Shown in pieces: positions 7,432 to 15,493 of a stretch of DNA of 64,000 nucleotides. Below the pieces are notes generated by a model that saw only the letters and a program-made list of their open reading frames with translations, had not been told where the DNA came from and ran no database searches. The DNA comes from Chitinophagaceae bacterium (GTDB lineage Bacteria > Bacteroidota > Bacteroidia > Chitinophagales > Chitinophagaceae): contig JADJTY010000014.1 in assembly GCA_016710935.1 (NCBI GenBank), positions 205,892 through 269,891 of the forward strand. The letters run 5' to 3'. The translations under genes were made by a program, and so were the position numbers. Every line of letters begins with the position of its first letter. The stretch's first letter is position 1.

Positions 7432-8742
7432 ATGTCAGAAAAGATAACCATGGGTGCAGACGGAAAACTGCAGGTACCCAATAACCCGATCATCCCTTTC
7501 ATTGAAGGCGATGGCATTGGCCCTGAAATATGGGGCGTAGCACAAAAAGTATTTGACACAGCTGTGGCCAAAGCTTATAACGGCGAAAGAAAAATTGAGT
7601 GGAAAGAAATGCTGGCCGGCGAAAAAGCTTTTAAGCAAACCGGCGAATGGCTTCCGGCAGAAACCCTTCAAGTTGCAAAAGATCACCTGGTTTCCATCAA
7701 AGGACCTTTAACTACGCCTACCGGGGGTGGTATCCGCTCGCTGAATGTGGCCATGCGCCAGGACCTTGATCTGTACGCCTGTGTAAGGCCGGTTAAATGG
7801 TTCAAGGGCGTTCCCTCTCCGGTTACACATCCCGAAAATGTGGACATGATCATCTTTAGAGAAAACACCGAAGATATTTACGCAGGCATTGAGTGGAAAG
7901 CCGGATCGGCAGAAGCACAAAAATTCGAGAAATTTCTGATTGAAGAAATGGGTGTGAAAAATATCCGTTTCCCGGGCGACAGCAGCTATGGCGTAAAACC
8001 GGTTTCAGCTGAAGGCAGCAAACGCCTGGTGAGAGCAGCCATAAAACATGCGCTTGAACATGATCTTCCATCAGTATCACTGGTACACAAAGGAAACATC
8101 ATGAAATTTACCGAAGGTGGTTTTAAAAGCTGGGGTTATGAAGTGGCCCGCCAGGAATTTGGCGACCAGACTTTTACCTGGGATGAATGGGATGAACTGA
8201 AAAAAGAACATGGCGAAGCACATGCCAATGAAGTGCAGCGTAAAGCACTACACGATGGCAAACTGCTGGTGAAAGATATCATTGCAGATAATTTTTTACA
8301 GCAGATATTGATCGCTCCAAAAGATTATTCGGTAGTAGCTACGCTAAACCTGAACGGAGATTATATTTCGGATGCACTTGCTGCAGAAGTTGGCGGCATT
8401 GGTATTGCACCAGGCGCCAATATTAATTATAAAACAGGCTATGCCGTGTTTGAAGCCACACATGGTACGGCTCCAAAATTTGCCGGCACCAACAGCATGA
8501 ATCCTTCTTCTGTTATATTAAGTGGCTGCATGTTGCTTGAATATATTGGCTGGAAAGAAGCTGCAGACCTGATCACATCTGCATTACAGGCAGCTATCAT
8601 GCGCAAGAGAGTGACCATTGATTTTTATAATTTAATGACCGGTGCCACACTTTTAAAAACTACTGAGTTTGGGGATGAGATCATAGCTGATATGGGCGCA
8701 GTCATTGCTGATTTCCAATTGAAGAAATCAACGGGATTGTAG
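7432..8742 (+). CDS. icd: NADP-dependent isocitrate dehydrogenase, bacterial (E. coli Icd-like) type
   Basis: Oxidises isocitrate to 2-oxoglutarate in the TCA cycle. The 436-residue protein has PFIEGDGIGPEIW at the start, GPLTTPTGGGIRSLNVAMRQDLDLYACVRPV (containing the serine that kinase AceK modifies in E. coli), FRENTEDIYAGIEW, HKGNIMKFTEG, and the adenine-binding EATHGTAPKFAG near the C-terminus. These are type I NADP-IDH marks. The start is ATG 7432 (MSEKITMG); an upstream extension overlaps the acetyltransferase. A second, differently built NADP-IDH follows at 8890. Confidence 0.93.
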   Translation: MSEKITMGADGKLQVPNNPIIPFIEGDGIGPEIWGVAQKVFDTAVAKAYNGERKIEWKEMLAGEKAFKQTGEWLPAETLQVAKDHLVSIKGPLTTPTGGGIRSLNVAMRQDLDLYACVRPVKWFKGVPSPVTHPENVDMIIFRENTEDIYAGIEWKAGSAEAQKFEKFLIEEMGVKNIRFPGDSSYGVKPVSAEGSKRLVRAAIKHALEHDLPSVSLVHKGNIMKFTEGGFKSWGYEVARQEFGDQTFTWDEWDELKKEHGEAHANEVQRKALHDGKLLVKDIIADNFLQQILIAPKDYSVVATLNLNGDYISDALAAEVGGIGIAPGANINYKTGYAVFEATHGTAPKFAGTNSMNPSSVILSGCMLLEYIGWKEAADLITSALQAAIMRKRVTIDFYNLMTGATLLKTTEFGDEIIADMGAVIADFQLKKSTGL

Positions 8743-8783
8743 GCGGAGATATTATTATTGACCTACCGAAATCTAAAAAGAAT

Positions 8784-8850
8784 TGTCATGCTGAGGAACG
8801 AAGCATCTCATTCTAAATAAAAGATTCTTCGCTATCGCTCAGAATGACAG
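8784..8850. repeat. interspersed repeat between the two isocitrate dehydrogenase genes
   Basis: Begins TGTCATGCTGAGGAACGAAG; 26 nt from 8784 match, in reverse complement and with one mismatch, 13832-13857. A second arm around 8823-8850 (gattcttcgctatcgctcag, then aatgacag) is a diverged inverted counterpart, so the whole can fold into a long hairpin. Confidence 0.7.
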
Positions 8851-8889
8851 TCAAAAAATAAATACATTCGCATAAATTAAAATTTAACC

Positions 8890-10122
8890 ATGGCAAAAAT
8901 TAAAGTAGATAATCCTGTAGTGGAACTGGACGGTGATGAAATGACCCGTATCATCTGGAAATTTATCAAAGATAAACTGATACTTCCTTACCTGGATGTT
9001 CCCATTCAATACTACGACCTGGGCATGGAATACCGTGATGAAACAAACGACCAGGTTACCATTGATGCAGCCAATGCCATCAAAGCATGTGGTGTAGGTA
9101 TCAAGTGTGCCACCATCACTCCTGATGAAGATCGTGTGAAAGAGTTCAAACTGAAACAAATGTGGAAATCGCCGAATGGAACCATCCGTAACATTTTAGA
9201 TGGTACGGTTTTTCGTGAGCCCATTGTAATGCAGAATGTACCACGCCTGGTTACCAACTGGACAGCACCAATCATTGTTGGGCGTCATGCTTTTGGCGAC
9301 CAGTACCGTGCTACCGATACCGTAATAAAAGGTAAAGGAAAACTAACGATGACCTTTACACCCGAAGGCGGTGGCGAAGCGCAAACCTTTGAAGTGTACA
9401 ATTACAAAGGCGATGGCGTTGCCATGTGCATGTATAATACTGATGAAAGCATTTATGGTTTTGCAAGAAGTTGTTTTAATATGGCCCTTAGCAAAAAATG
9501 GCCCTTATATCTTTCTACAAAAAATACCATTCTTAAAAAATACGACGGACGTTTTAAAGATATTTTTGAAGAAGTTTACCAGAATGAATTTAAAGCAGAC
9601 TTTACAGCTGCAGGCATTGTGTACGAGCATCGCTTAATTGATGACATGGTTGCCAGCGCTTTAAAATGGCATGGCAATTTTGTATGGGCATGTAAAAATT
9701 ATGATGGAGATGTGCAGAGCGATACCGTTGCACAGGGATTTGGTTCATTGGGTTTAATGACTTCAGTTTTGGTAACACCCGATGGAAGCACCATGGAAGC
9801 GGAAGCAGCACATGGCACGGTAACCCGCCACTACAGGGAACACCAGGCTGGCCGTCCAACATCTACCAATCCCATCGCTTCTATTTTTGCATGGAGCAGA
9901 GGCCTGGCCTTTCGTGGTAAATTAGACAGTAACCAACCGCTGATCGATTTTTGCAATGCACTGGAAGCTGTTTGTATTGAAACCGTTGAAAGCGGTAAAA
10001 TGACAAAAGATCTGGCCGTTTGTATTCACGGCAATAAAGTAAATCATGGTGAACATTATTTATACACCGAAGAATTTTTAGATGCCATTGATGAAAATCT
10101 GAAAAAGAAAATGGGATTATAA
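8890..10122 (+). CDS. NADP-dependent isocitrate dehydrogenase, eukaryotic-like (type II)
   Basis: A 410-residue enzyme carrying out the same reaction as icd but belonging to the other dimeric NADP-IDH subfamily, typical of eukaryotic IDH1/IDH2. Marks are VVELDGDEMTRIIW at residues 10-23, KSPNGTIRNILDGTVFREPI (substrate loop), RHAFGDQYRATD, YDGRFKDIFEEVY, LIDDMVA and AEAAHGTVTRHYREHQAG. Full length. It follows icd by 147 nt containing a repeat and is closed by a hairpin terminator at 10144. Having both subfamilies adjacent suggests redundancy or different regulation. Confidence 0.93.
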   Translation: MAKIKVDNPVVELDGDEMTRIIWKFIKDKLILPYLDVPIQYYDLGMEYRDETNDQVTIDAANAIKACGVGIKCATITPDEDRVKEFKLKQMWKSPNGTIRNILDGTVFREPIVMQNVPRLVTNWTAPIIVGRHAFGDQYRATDTVIKGKGKLTMTFTPEGGGEAQTFEVYNYKGDGVAMCMYNTDESIYGFARSCFNMALSKKWPLYLSTKNTILKKYDGRFKDIFEEVYQNEFKADFTAAGIVYEHRLIDDMVASALKWHGNFVWACKNYDGDVQSDTVAQGFGSLGLMTSVLVTPDGSTMEAEAAHGTVTRHYREHQAGRPTSTNPIASIFAWSRGLAFRGKLDSNQPLIDFCNALEAVCIETVESGKMTKDLAVCIHGNKVNHGEHYLYTEEFLDAIDENLKKKMGL

Positions 10123-10143
10123 ATAAATTATAGTTATGAAATT

Positions 10144-10173
10144 AAACGCCCGCTTTAAGCAGGGCGTTTTTTA
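10144..10173 (+). terminator. rho-independent terminator after the second IDH
   Basis: Stem ACGCCC / GGGCGT with inner GC pairs, followed by six T residues. Confidence 0.85.
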
Positions 10174-10185
10174 TTATCTTTAAGT

Positions 10186-11400
10186 ATGACCTCAGCCATC
10201 ATTATTACCATTTGTGCCTTATTGCTCATTGCGTATGTCTTTGACCTTACTTCTTCAAAAACAAGAATACCATCTGTAATTCTTTTATTGGCCCTAGGAT
10301 GGGGCGTTCGTCAGCTGTCGGCGGTTTTAAATATAAATATTCCGGACCTTACCAAACTATTACCCATATTTGGAACGGTCGGATTAATACTCATTGTGCT
10401 GGAAGGTTCGCTGGAACTGGAGTTGAACAAATCGAAGACCCCCATCATAAAAAAATCAATTATAGCTTCTTTACTGCCCATACTGGTCATGAGTTTTTTA
10501 TTGGCCTTTGCCTTTCAATATTTTATTACCGGCCTTTCTTTAAGAGATGCACTTACCAATGCTGTTCCGTTTTGTGTTATCAGCAGTTCAATAGCCATAC
10601 CCAGTGCAAAATATTTAAGTGCTGCCAACAGGGAATTCATCACTTATGAAAGCAGCCTCTCCGATATTTTTGGTGTTATCTTTTTTAATTTTGTGGCTTT
10701 AACCGAACTCAACAAATCGCATAGTCTAGCAGAATCGGGCCTTCAACTACTGATCATGATCGCTGTATCATTTGCTGCAACAATTCTACTTGCTTTTTTA
10801 TTGAGTAAGATAGATCACCACATTAAATTTGTACCCATCGTTTTGCTGGTACTGCTTATTTATGCTATTGCAAAGCTGTATCACCTACCGGCACTGATTT
10901 TTATCCTGATCTTTGGTTTGTTTTTAGGCAACCTCGATGAATTGAAAAGATTTAAATGGATCAATAAGTTAAAGCCCGATGAATTAAATGTAGAGGTACA
11001 TAAGTTTAAAGAATTGATTACCGAAGGCACATTTCTTATACGCACCGTATTTTTTTTATTGTTTGGTTATTTGATAGAGACAGCAGAAGTTTTAAATGCA
11101 GATACATTTGTTTGGGCTTTCGCTATTGTTGCATCAGCATTGTTGATAAGAGCCATTCAATTTAAAATATCTAAAATACCCCTGCTTCCTATGTTGTTTA
11201 TTGCACCCAGGGGATTAATAAATATCCTGTTGTTCTTATCCATAGTACCTGCTCAAAATATACCGCTCGTAAATAAATCACTCATTCTGCAGGTTGTATT
11301 GTTATCGGTGCTGCTGATGATGGTTGGATTAATTGCAACAGGAAAAAAGACAGAAACATTAATCGTAGAAACTAAAGCTGATGAACCAGTCGCCATCTAA
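10186..11400 (+). CDS. cation:proton antiporter
   Basis: A 404-residue inner-membrane protein with about 11-12 hydrophobic segments over its whole length, matching the Na+/H+ exchanger superfamily (PF00999). The early GTVGLILIVLEGSLELEL segment and the AVPFCVISSSIAIPSA stretch are in the positions of the core transport helices. It lacks the C-terminal RCK/TrkA domain of longer KefB-type proteins, ending soon after the last helix. The specific cation is unknown. Its last 20 nt overlap the start of the VF530 gene, implying translation coupling. Confidence 0.78.
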   Translation: MTSAIIITICALLLIAYVFDLTSSKTRIPSVILLLALGWGVRQLSAVLNINIPDLTKLLPIFGTVGLILIVLEGSLELELNKSKTPIIKKSIIASLLPILVMSFLLAFAFQYFITGLSLRDALTNAVPFCVISSSIAIPSAKYLSAANREFITYESSLSDIFGVIFFNFVALTELNKSHSLAESGLQLLIMIAVSFAATILLAFLLSKIDHHIKFVPIVLLVLLIYAIAKLYHLPALIFILIFGLFLGNLDELKRFKWINKLKPDELNVEVHKFKELITEGTFLIRTVFFLLFGYLIETAEVLNADTFVWAFAIVASALLIRAIQFKISKIPLLPMLFIAPRGLINILLFLSIVPAQNIPLVNKSLILQVVLLSVLLMMVGLIATGKKTETLIVETKADEPVAI

Positions 11401-11593
11401 TGACCCGCTGCACGGCAAAACACTCCAGATGATCGTAACACACCTGGTGGAGATGTATGGCTGGGAGGAACTCGGCAAACTCATTCCCATCAATTGTTTT
11501 AAAAGCAATCCAAGTATAAACAGCAGTCTTAAATTTTTACGAAAAACACCGTGGGCACGCAAGAAAGTAGAAGAACTCTATATTAATGGATAG
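11381..11593 (+). CDS. VF530 family (DUF2132) small DNA-binding-like protein
   Basis: A 70-residue protein that matches the whole VF530 family: NDPLHGKTLQMIVTHLVEMYGWEELGKLIPINCFKSNPSINSSLKFLRKTPWARKKVEELY. The family has a small helical fold first solved from Vibrio fischeri and is described as DNA-binding; its role is not known. The start overlaps the antiporter 3' end by 20 nt, so the two genes are probably one transcript. Confidence 0.88.
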   Translation: MNQSPSNDPLHGKTLQMIVTHLVEMYGWEELGKLIPINCFKSNPSINSSLKFLRKTPWARKKVEELYING

Positions 11594-11626
11594 AAAAAGA
11601 TTTACCTTGTACTTAACATTTATTTT

Positions 11627-12391
11627 ATGGAAATACAAAAAGATATCCGCCTGGCGGTTTTAATAGATGCCGACAATGTGCCTTACAGCAATGTAAAGGG
11701 TGTAATGGAAGAAATTACCAAATACGGCACACCCACTTTTAAAAGAATTTATGGTGATTGGACAAAGCCCACCGTAAGCGGCTGGAAAAATGTGTTGCTG
11801 GAAAATGCAATCACACCCATTCAACAATACAGTTATACCAGCGGCAAAAACAGCAGCGACAGTGCATTGATCATTGATGCCATGGATATTTTATATTCCG
11901 GAAAGGTAGATGGCTTCTGTATTGTTAGCAGCGACAGTGACTTTACCAGGCTTGCAACAAGATTAAGAGAGGCCGGCATGAAGGTATTTGGCATTGGCCA
12001 AAAAAAAACACCCAATCCTTTTATTGTTGCCTGCGATAAGTTCATCTATATGGAGATCATCCCGGTATTTGGCGCAGAAACAGAAGAGGTAAATACTGCA
12101 AAAACAAAATCAAGCAAACCCGCTGCTCCCAAGCCTGCAGTGGATAAACTCAATAAAGAAACCCTTAAATTAATAGAACACACCATTAATGACCTGGCCG
12201 ATGAAAATGGCTGGGCATTTTTAGGAGATGTAGGAAATTTACTTTTAAAAAAGCAACCCAATTTCGATCCCAGGAATTATGGTTATCAAAAATTAACTCC
12301 TTTAATTAAATCCCTATCGCAATTTGAGATTGATAAAAGAGAAACGGATAAGGCGGGGATAAAGCTGGTTTATATCAGGAACAAGGAATGA
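11627..12391 (+). CDS. NYN domain protein with C-terminal OST-HTH/LOTUS domain
   Basis: A 254-residue protein. The NYN nuclease domain covers about residues 8-145: AVLIDADNVPYSN (first acidic residues), KNSSDSALIIDAMDILYSG and FCIVSSDSDFTRLATRLREAGMKVFGIG hold the conserved aspartates of PIN-like nucleases. A charged linker with Lys/Ala/Pro follows, then an OST-HTH (LOTUS) domain from about residue 175 (ETLKLIEHTINDLADENGWAFLGDVGNLLLKKQPNFDPRNYG). This is the MARF1/limkain-like pairing, which implies an RNA- or nucleic acid-directed nuclease, target unknown. It has a weak TAccTTGT box 6 nt before the ATG. Confidence 0.88.
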   Translation: MEIQKDIRLAVLIDADNVPYSNVKGVMEEITKYGTPTFKRIYGDWTKPTVSGWKNVLLENAITPIQQYSYTSGKNSSDSALIIDAMDILYSGKVDGFCIVSSDSDFTRLATRLREAGMKVFGIGQKKTPNPFIVACDKFIYMEIIPVFGAETEEVNTAKTKSSKPAAPKPAVDKLNKETLKLIEHTINDLADENGWAFLGDVGNLLLKKQPNFDPRNYGYQKLTPLIKSLSQFEIDKRETDKAGIKLVYIRNKE

Positions 12392-12441
12392 TCTCAGTCT
12401 GAAAAAATCTTTTACGGTTCAAGTGCAGTAGATACAGCAGG

Positions 12442-12568
12442 TTGGTAGATTATCTTTAGGAAAGCATTGACGTACCGTAGGTACGTAACAATATTAAACC
12501 TATCGTGCCTAACAGCACTTAACACCACAGGATTTTATAATCTACCAATCTAATGCTCCTAACGGAGC
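12442..12568. repeat. multi-hairpin palindromic element
   Basis: The outer arms are a perfect 12-bp inverted repeat, TTGGTAGATTAT (12442-12453) and ATAATCTACCAA (12537-12548). Inside are CGTACC-GTA-GGTACG and GTGC-CTAACA-GCAC; just outside is GCTCC-TAAC-GGAGC (12555-12568). It lies between the convergent NYN and THUMP methyltransferase genes. Elements of this appearance are common between genes in Chitinophagaceae in my recollection. Confidence 0.75.
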
Positions 12569-12584
12569 GTATTGCAAATATGCT

Positions 12585-13754
12585 TTACTTATCCACCCGC
12601 TTCGTCCCACTATACAACTCATACTCAAATAACCTGCAATCGATCTTACTGGTATAAAATTCAATCCTGCGGCTAGGTTTTAAGCCGATCTTTTTAGCTA
12701 ATTCTAAATTACCGGTAAAAATATATCCAAAATAACCCTTGCATTTCTTCTTTAAAAAATCACCTATGCGGCCGTAGGTAATTTCCAGTTCAGCTTCTAC
12801 ACCCAGGCGGTCGCCATACTCGGGGTTAAAATAAATAACACCGTTTTCTCTTTCGGGGATGGTCGTTTCTTCAAAATCGCAAACAGCAAACTCAATAAAC
12901 TCTTCCACACCGGCAATGCCCGCATTTATTGTTGAAATGTTTACGGCATCTTCACTGATATCTGTAGCAATAATTTTTAATCCCGGTACATCAACAACCT
13001 GTTGCTCCAGTTTTTTAAATTCAACATCATACATTGCTTCTTTGTATCCAACCAGGTGCATGAATGCGTAATTAAAACGCAGCAGTCCGGGTTTGCGGTT
13101 GGTGGCCAGCAAAGCAGCTTCAATAGCTACAGTACCCGAACCGCACATGGGATTAATGAATACAGATTTCCGATCCCATTTAGATGCCAGCAGTGTAGCA
13201 GCAGCCAATGACTCCAGCATGGGTGCCTTACCGGGTATTTTTCTGTATCCATGTTTGGATAAAGTTTCGCCTGAGGTATCTATAAAAATTTCGGCCAGAG
13301 ATTCTTTCCAGTATAAATGAATAACGGTTTTATCCAGTTCAGGACCCGAGTTTGGACGTTCGCCTGTTTTATTTCTAAAGCGATCTACAATAGCATCTTT
13401 AACCTTCACATTGGCAAATAAAGAATTGTTGATGGTATCATTGCTCACATTGCTGCTGATGGAAAAATAACCATCCACAGTCAATACATCTTCCCACGGA
13501 AAATCGAGGAGTGTTTTGTACAAGCCATCAGCATTATCAGCTTTAAATTCCTGTAAGGAAAATAATACCTGGCTGGCGCATCGCAGATTCAAATTCAATT
13601 TGATACAATCCTGCAAAGTGCCTTTTAGCTCTACACCTGTTTTAAATACTCTTTCAGGCTTAAAACCTAATGCTGCCACTTCTAATTGCAGCCACGGCGA
13701 TAAACGGTTGCTACAGGTGATGATAATGCGGCTGGTAGTTTCAAAAATTTGCAT
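12585..13754 (-). CDS. THUMP-domain class I RNA methyltransferase (RlmL N-terminal-like)
   Basis: A 389-residue protein of the COG0116 family, which methylates guanine N2 in RNA (E. coli RlmL makes m2G2445 in 23S rRNA). The N-terminal ferredoxin-like/THUMP part covers about residues 1-165 (LNLRCASQVLFSL...), followed by the methyltransferase with FINPMCGSGTVAIEAALLA (SAM binding, around residue 205) and YFNPEYGDRLG as catalytic motif IV. Most members have NPPYG; NPEYG is a variation. Predicted leaderless: a TATTTTTG box ends 4 nt before the ATG. Confidence 0.88.
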   Translation of the reverse strand: MQIFETTSRIIITCSNRLSPWLQLEVAALGFKPERVFKTGVELKGTLQDCIKLNLNLRCASQVLFSLQEFKADNADGLYKTLLDFPWEDVLTVDGYFSISSNVSNDTINNSLFANVKVKDAIVDRFRNKTGERPNSGPELDKTVIHLYWKESLAEIFIDTSGETLSKHGYRKIPGKAPMLESLAAATLLASKWDRKSVFINPMCGSGTVAIEAALLATNRKPGLLRFNYAFMHLVGYKEAMYDVEFKKLEQQVVDVPGLKIIATDISEDAVNISTINAGIAGVEEFIEFAVCDFEETTIPERENGVIYFNPEYGDRLGVEAELEITYGRIGDFLKKKCKGYFGYIFTGNLELAKKIGLKPSRRIEFYTSKIDCRLFEYELYSGTKRVDK

Positions 13755-13758
13755 ATTG

Positions 13759-13766
13759 CAAAAATA
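13759..13766 (-). promoter_or_regulatory. TAnnTTTG box, leaderless start of the THUMP methyltransferase
   Basis: TATTTTTG on the minus strand, ending 4 nt before the ATG at 13754. Confidence 0.6.
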
Positions 13767-13799
13767 GTCATTTAGAACTTGCCTGTGTTATCAGTTAGT

Positions 13800-13857
13800 A
13801 CGAAGCATCTTACACTTATTTATGTTTGAATGAGATGCTTCGTACCTCAGCATGACA
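13800..13857. repeat. interspersed inverted repeat before the aminotransferase gene
   Basis: Arms ACGAAGCATCT (13800-13810) and AGATGCTTCGT (13833-13843). The stretch 13832-13857 is the reverse complement of 8784-8809 with one mismatch. Confidence 0.7.
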
Positions 13858-13876
13858 AAAATCCGTGTGCCTGCTT

Positions 13877-13884
13877 TATATTTG
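13877..13884 (+). promoter_or_regulatory. TAnnTTTG box, leaderless start of the aminotransferase
   Basis: TATATTTG ending 4 nt before the ATG at 13889. Confidence 0.6.
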
Positions 13885-13888
13885 CACC

Positions 13889-15082
13889 ATGCTAACAATC
13901 AGTAACCGCGGCTTACAAATGCCTGCATCCCCCATTCGCAAATTGGTTCCTTATGCAGAAGCTGCAAAAAAGAAAGGTACCAAAGTGTATCATCTAAACA
14001 TCGGACAGCCCGATATTGAAACACCGCCCCAGTGCCTGGATGCTGTACGTAATTCCGATTTTAAAGTATTGGAATACAGTCACAGCGCCGGTAATGAAAG
14101 CTATCGTAAAAAATTAGTACAGTATTACAAAACAGTGGGTATTGATGTAACGCACGAACAGATCATCATTACAACAGGCGGCAGCGAAGCCATCATTTTT
14201 GGTTTTATGGCCTGCATGGATGCCGGAGATGAAGTAATTATTCCGGAACCTTTTTATGCAAACTACAATGGCTTTGCTGTAGAAGCAGGTGTTATTGTAA
14301 AGCCGATCACCTCCTCCATAGAAACAGGTTTTGCGTTGCCACCCATTGAAGATTTTGAAAAATCGATCACATCAAAAACCAAAGCCATTGTTATCTGCAA
14401 TCCCAATAACCCAACCGGTTATTTATACAGCGCTGCCGAAATGGAAATCTTAAAACAACTTATTACCAAATACAACCTGTATTTATTTGCTGATGAAGCC
14501 TACCGGGAATTTTGTTACGAAGGCACACATACAAGCGCCATGCATTTAACAGGCGTTGATGACCATGTGGTGTTGATGGATACCATCAGCAAGCGTTACA
14601 GCGCCTGTGGTGGCCGCATTGGCGCATTTGTTACCAAAAACAAAGCATTGCTTGATGCAACGATGAAACTTGCACAGGCAAGATTAAGTCCGCCATCCTT
14701 TGCACAGATATTAGGCGAAGCAGCTGTTGATCTACCAGCAGATTATTTTAACGGCACCAGGGCCGAATACAAATTACGCAGGGATACGATCGTAAACAGA
14801 TTAAATGCAATTCCGGGTGTATTTTGTCCCAACCCCGGCGGCGCCTTTTACGCCATGGCTAAATTACCCATTGATGATTCAGACAAATTTTGCCAATGGT
14901 TGCTGGAGTCTTTTAATTACAATAACGAAACGGTAATGCTTGCACCGGCAACCGGTTTTTACAGCACCCCTGGCCTTGGCAAACAGGAAGTACGCCTGGC
15001 TTATGTGATCAATGTAAATGCCATTAACGCCGCCATGGATTGTTTGGAGAAAGCATTGGAAGAATATCCCGGCAGGGTTTGA
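13889..15082 (+). CDS. class I/II pyridoxal phosphate aminotransferase
   Basis: A 397-residue fold-type I aminotransferase, probably acting on aspartate or another amino acid with 2-oxoglutarate. It has HLNIGQPDIETP at the start, TTGGSEAIIFG for phosphate binding, VICNPNNPTGYLY, LFADEAYREF and the PLP lysine at about residue 235 in SKRYSACGGRIG, then NPGGAFYAMAKLP. The start at 13889 (MLTISNRGLQMPASPIRKL) is supported by the promoter box 4 nt upstream; an upstream ATG at 13865 lies before that box. Substrate unassigned. Confidence 0.88.
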   Translation: MLTISNRGLQMPASPIRKLVPYAEAAKKKGTKVYHLNIGQPDIETPPQCLDAVRNSDFKVLEYSHSAGNESYRKKLVQYYKTVGIDVTHEQIIITTGGSEAIIFGFMACMDAGDEVIIPEPFYANYNGFAVEAGVIVKPITSSIETGFALPPIEDFEKSITSKTKAIVICNPNNPTGYLYSAAEMEILKQLITKYNLYLFADEAYREFCYEGTHTSAMHLTGVDDHVVLMDTISKRYSACGGRIGAFVTKNKALLDATMKLAQARLSPPSFAQILGEAAVDLPADYFNGTRAEYKLRRDTIVNRLNAIPGVFCPNPGGAFYAMAKLPIDDSDKFCQWLLESFNYNNETVMLAPATGFYSTPGLGKQEVRLAYVINVNAINAAMDCLEKALEEYPGRV

Positions 15083-15163
15083 TGCTATTGTATGAATGAA
15101 GAAAAAGTTAAACCATCACAAAAATTTAAAGGCACTTTTTCATTCACATGATTAACTTAAAAG

Positions 15164-15493
15164 TTAAACTCTTTTTTTCTTTGGTTTTGAAGCAACAACT
15201 TTTGGCTGGGCTTCCATTACAATACTTATAGCCTGTGATTGATTTAGCAGGCTTATTTTTCGGTCTTTATAACCTTTAAACTGTATTTGCAGTGAATCGG
15301 AAGGTGAAGCCAAAATAACTACATTCCCGCTTTCGCTGGTAGTTACAACCTCACCGGTTGACATGATTTTTATGGAAGCACCGATGATCGGGCTCCCGTT
15401 TTTTGATTCTGATACCATAACAGCATAATAGGTTTGCGCATGGAGAATATAACCGCCCAGCACCAAACCAATCAATATCGCAAGTTTTTTCAT
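15164..15493 (-). CDS. small exported protein with carboxypeptidase-regulatory-like domain
   Basis: A 109-residue protein with a signal peptide (MKKLAILIGLVLGGYILHAQ) and one small beta-sandwich, VMVSESKNGSPIIGASIKIMSTGEVVTTSESGNVVI...IQFKGYKDRKI, matching the CarboxypepD_reg-like domain found at the start of TonB-dependent receptors. Here it stands alone. The C-terminus is basic (KPKKKRV). The esterase gene upstream ends at 15494, so the two genes abut and are likely co-translated. Confidence 0.72.
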   Translation of the reverse strand: MKKLAILIGLVLGGYILHAQTYYAVMVSESKNGSPIIGASIKIMSTGEVVTTSESGNVVILASPSDSLQIQFKGYKDRKISLLNQSQAISIVMEAQPKVVASKPKKKRV

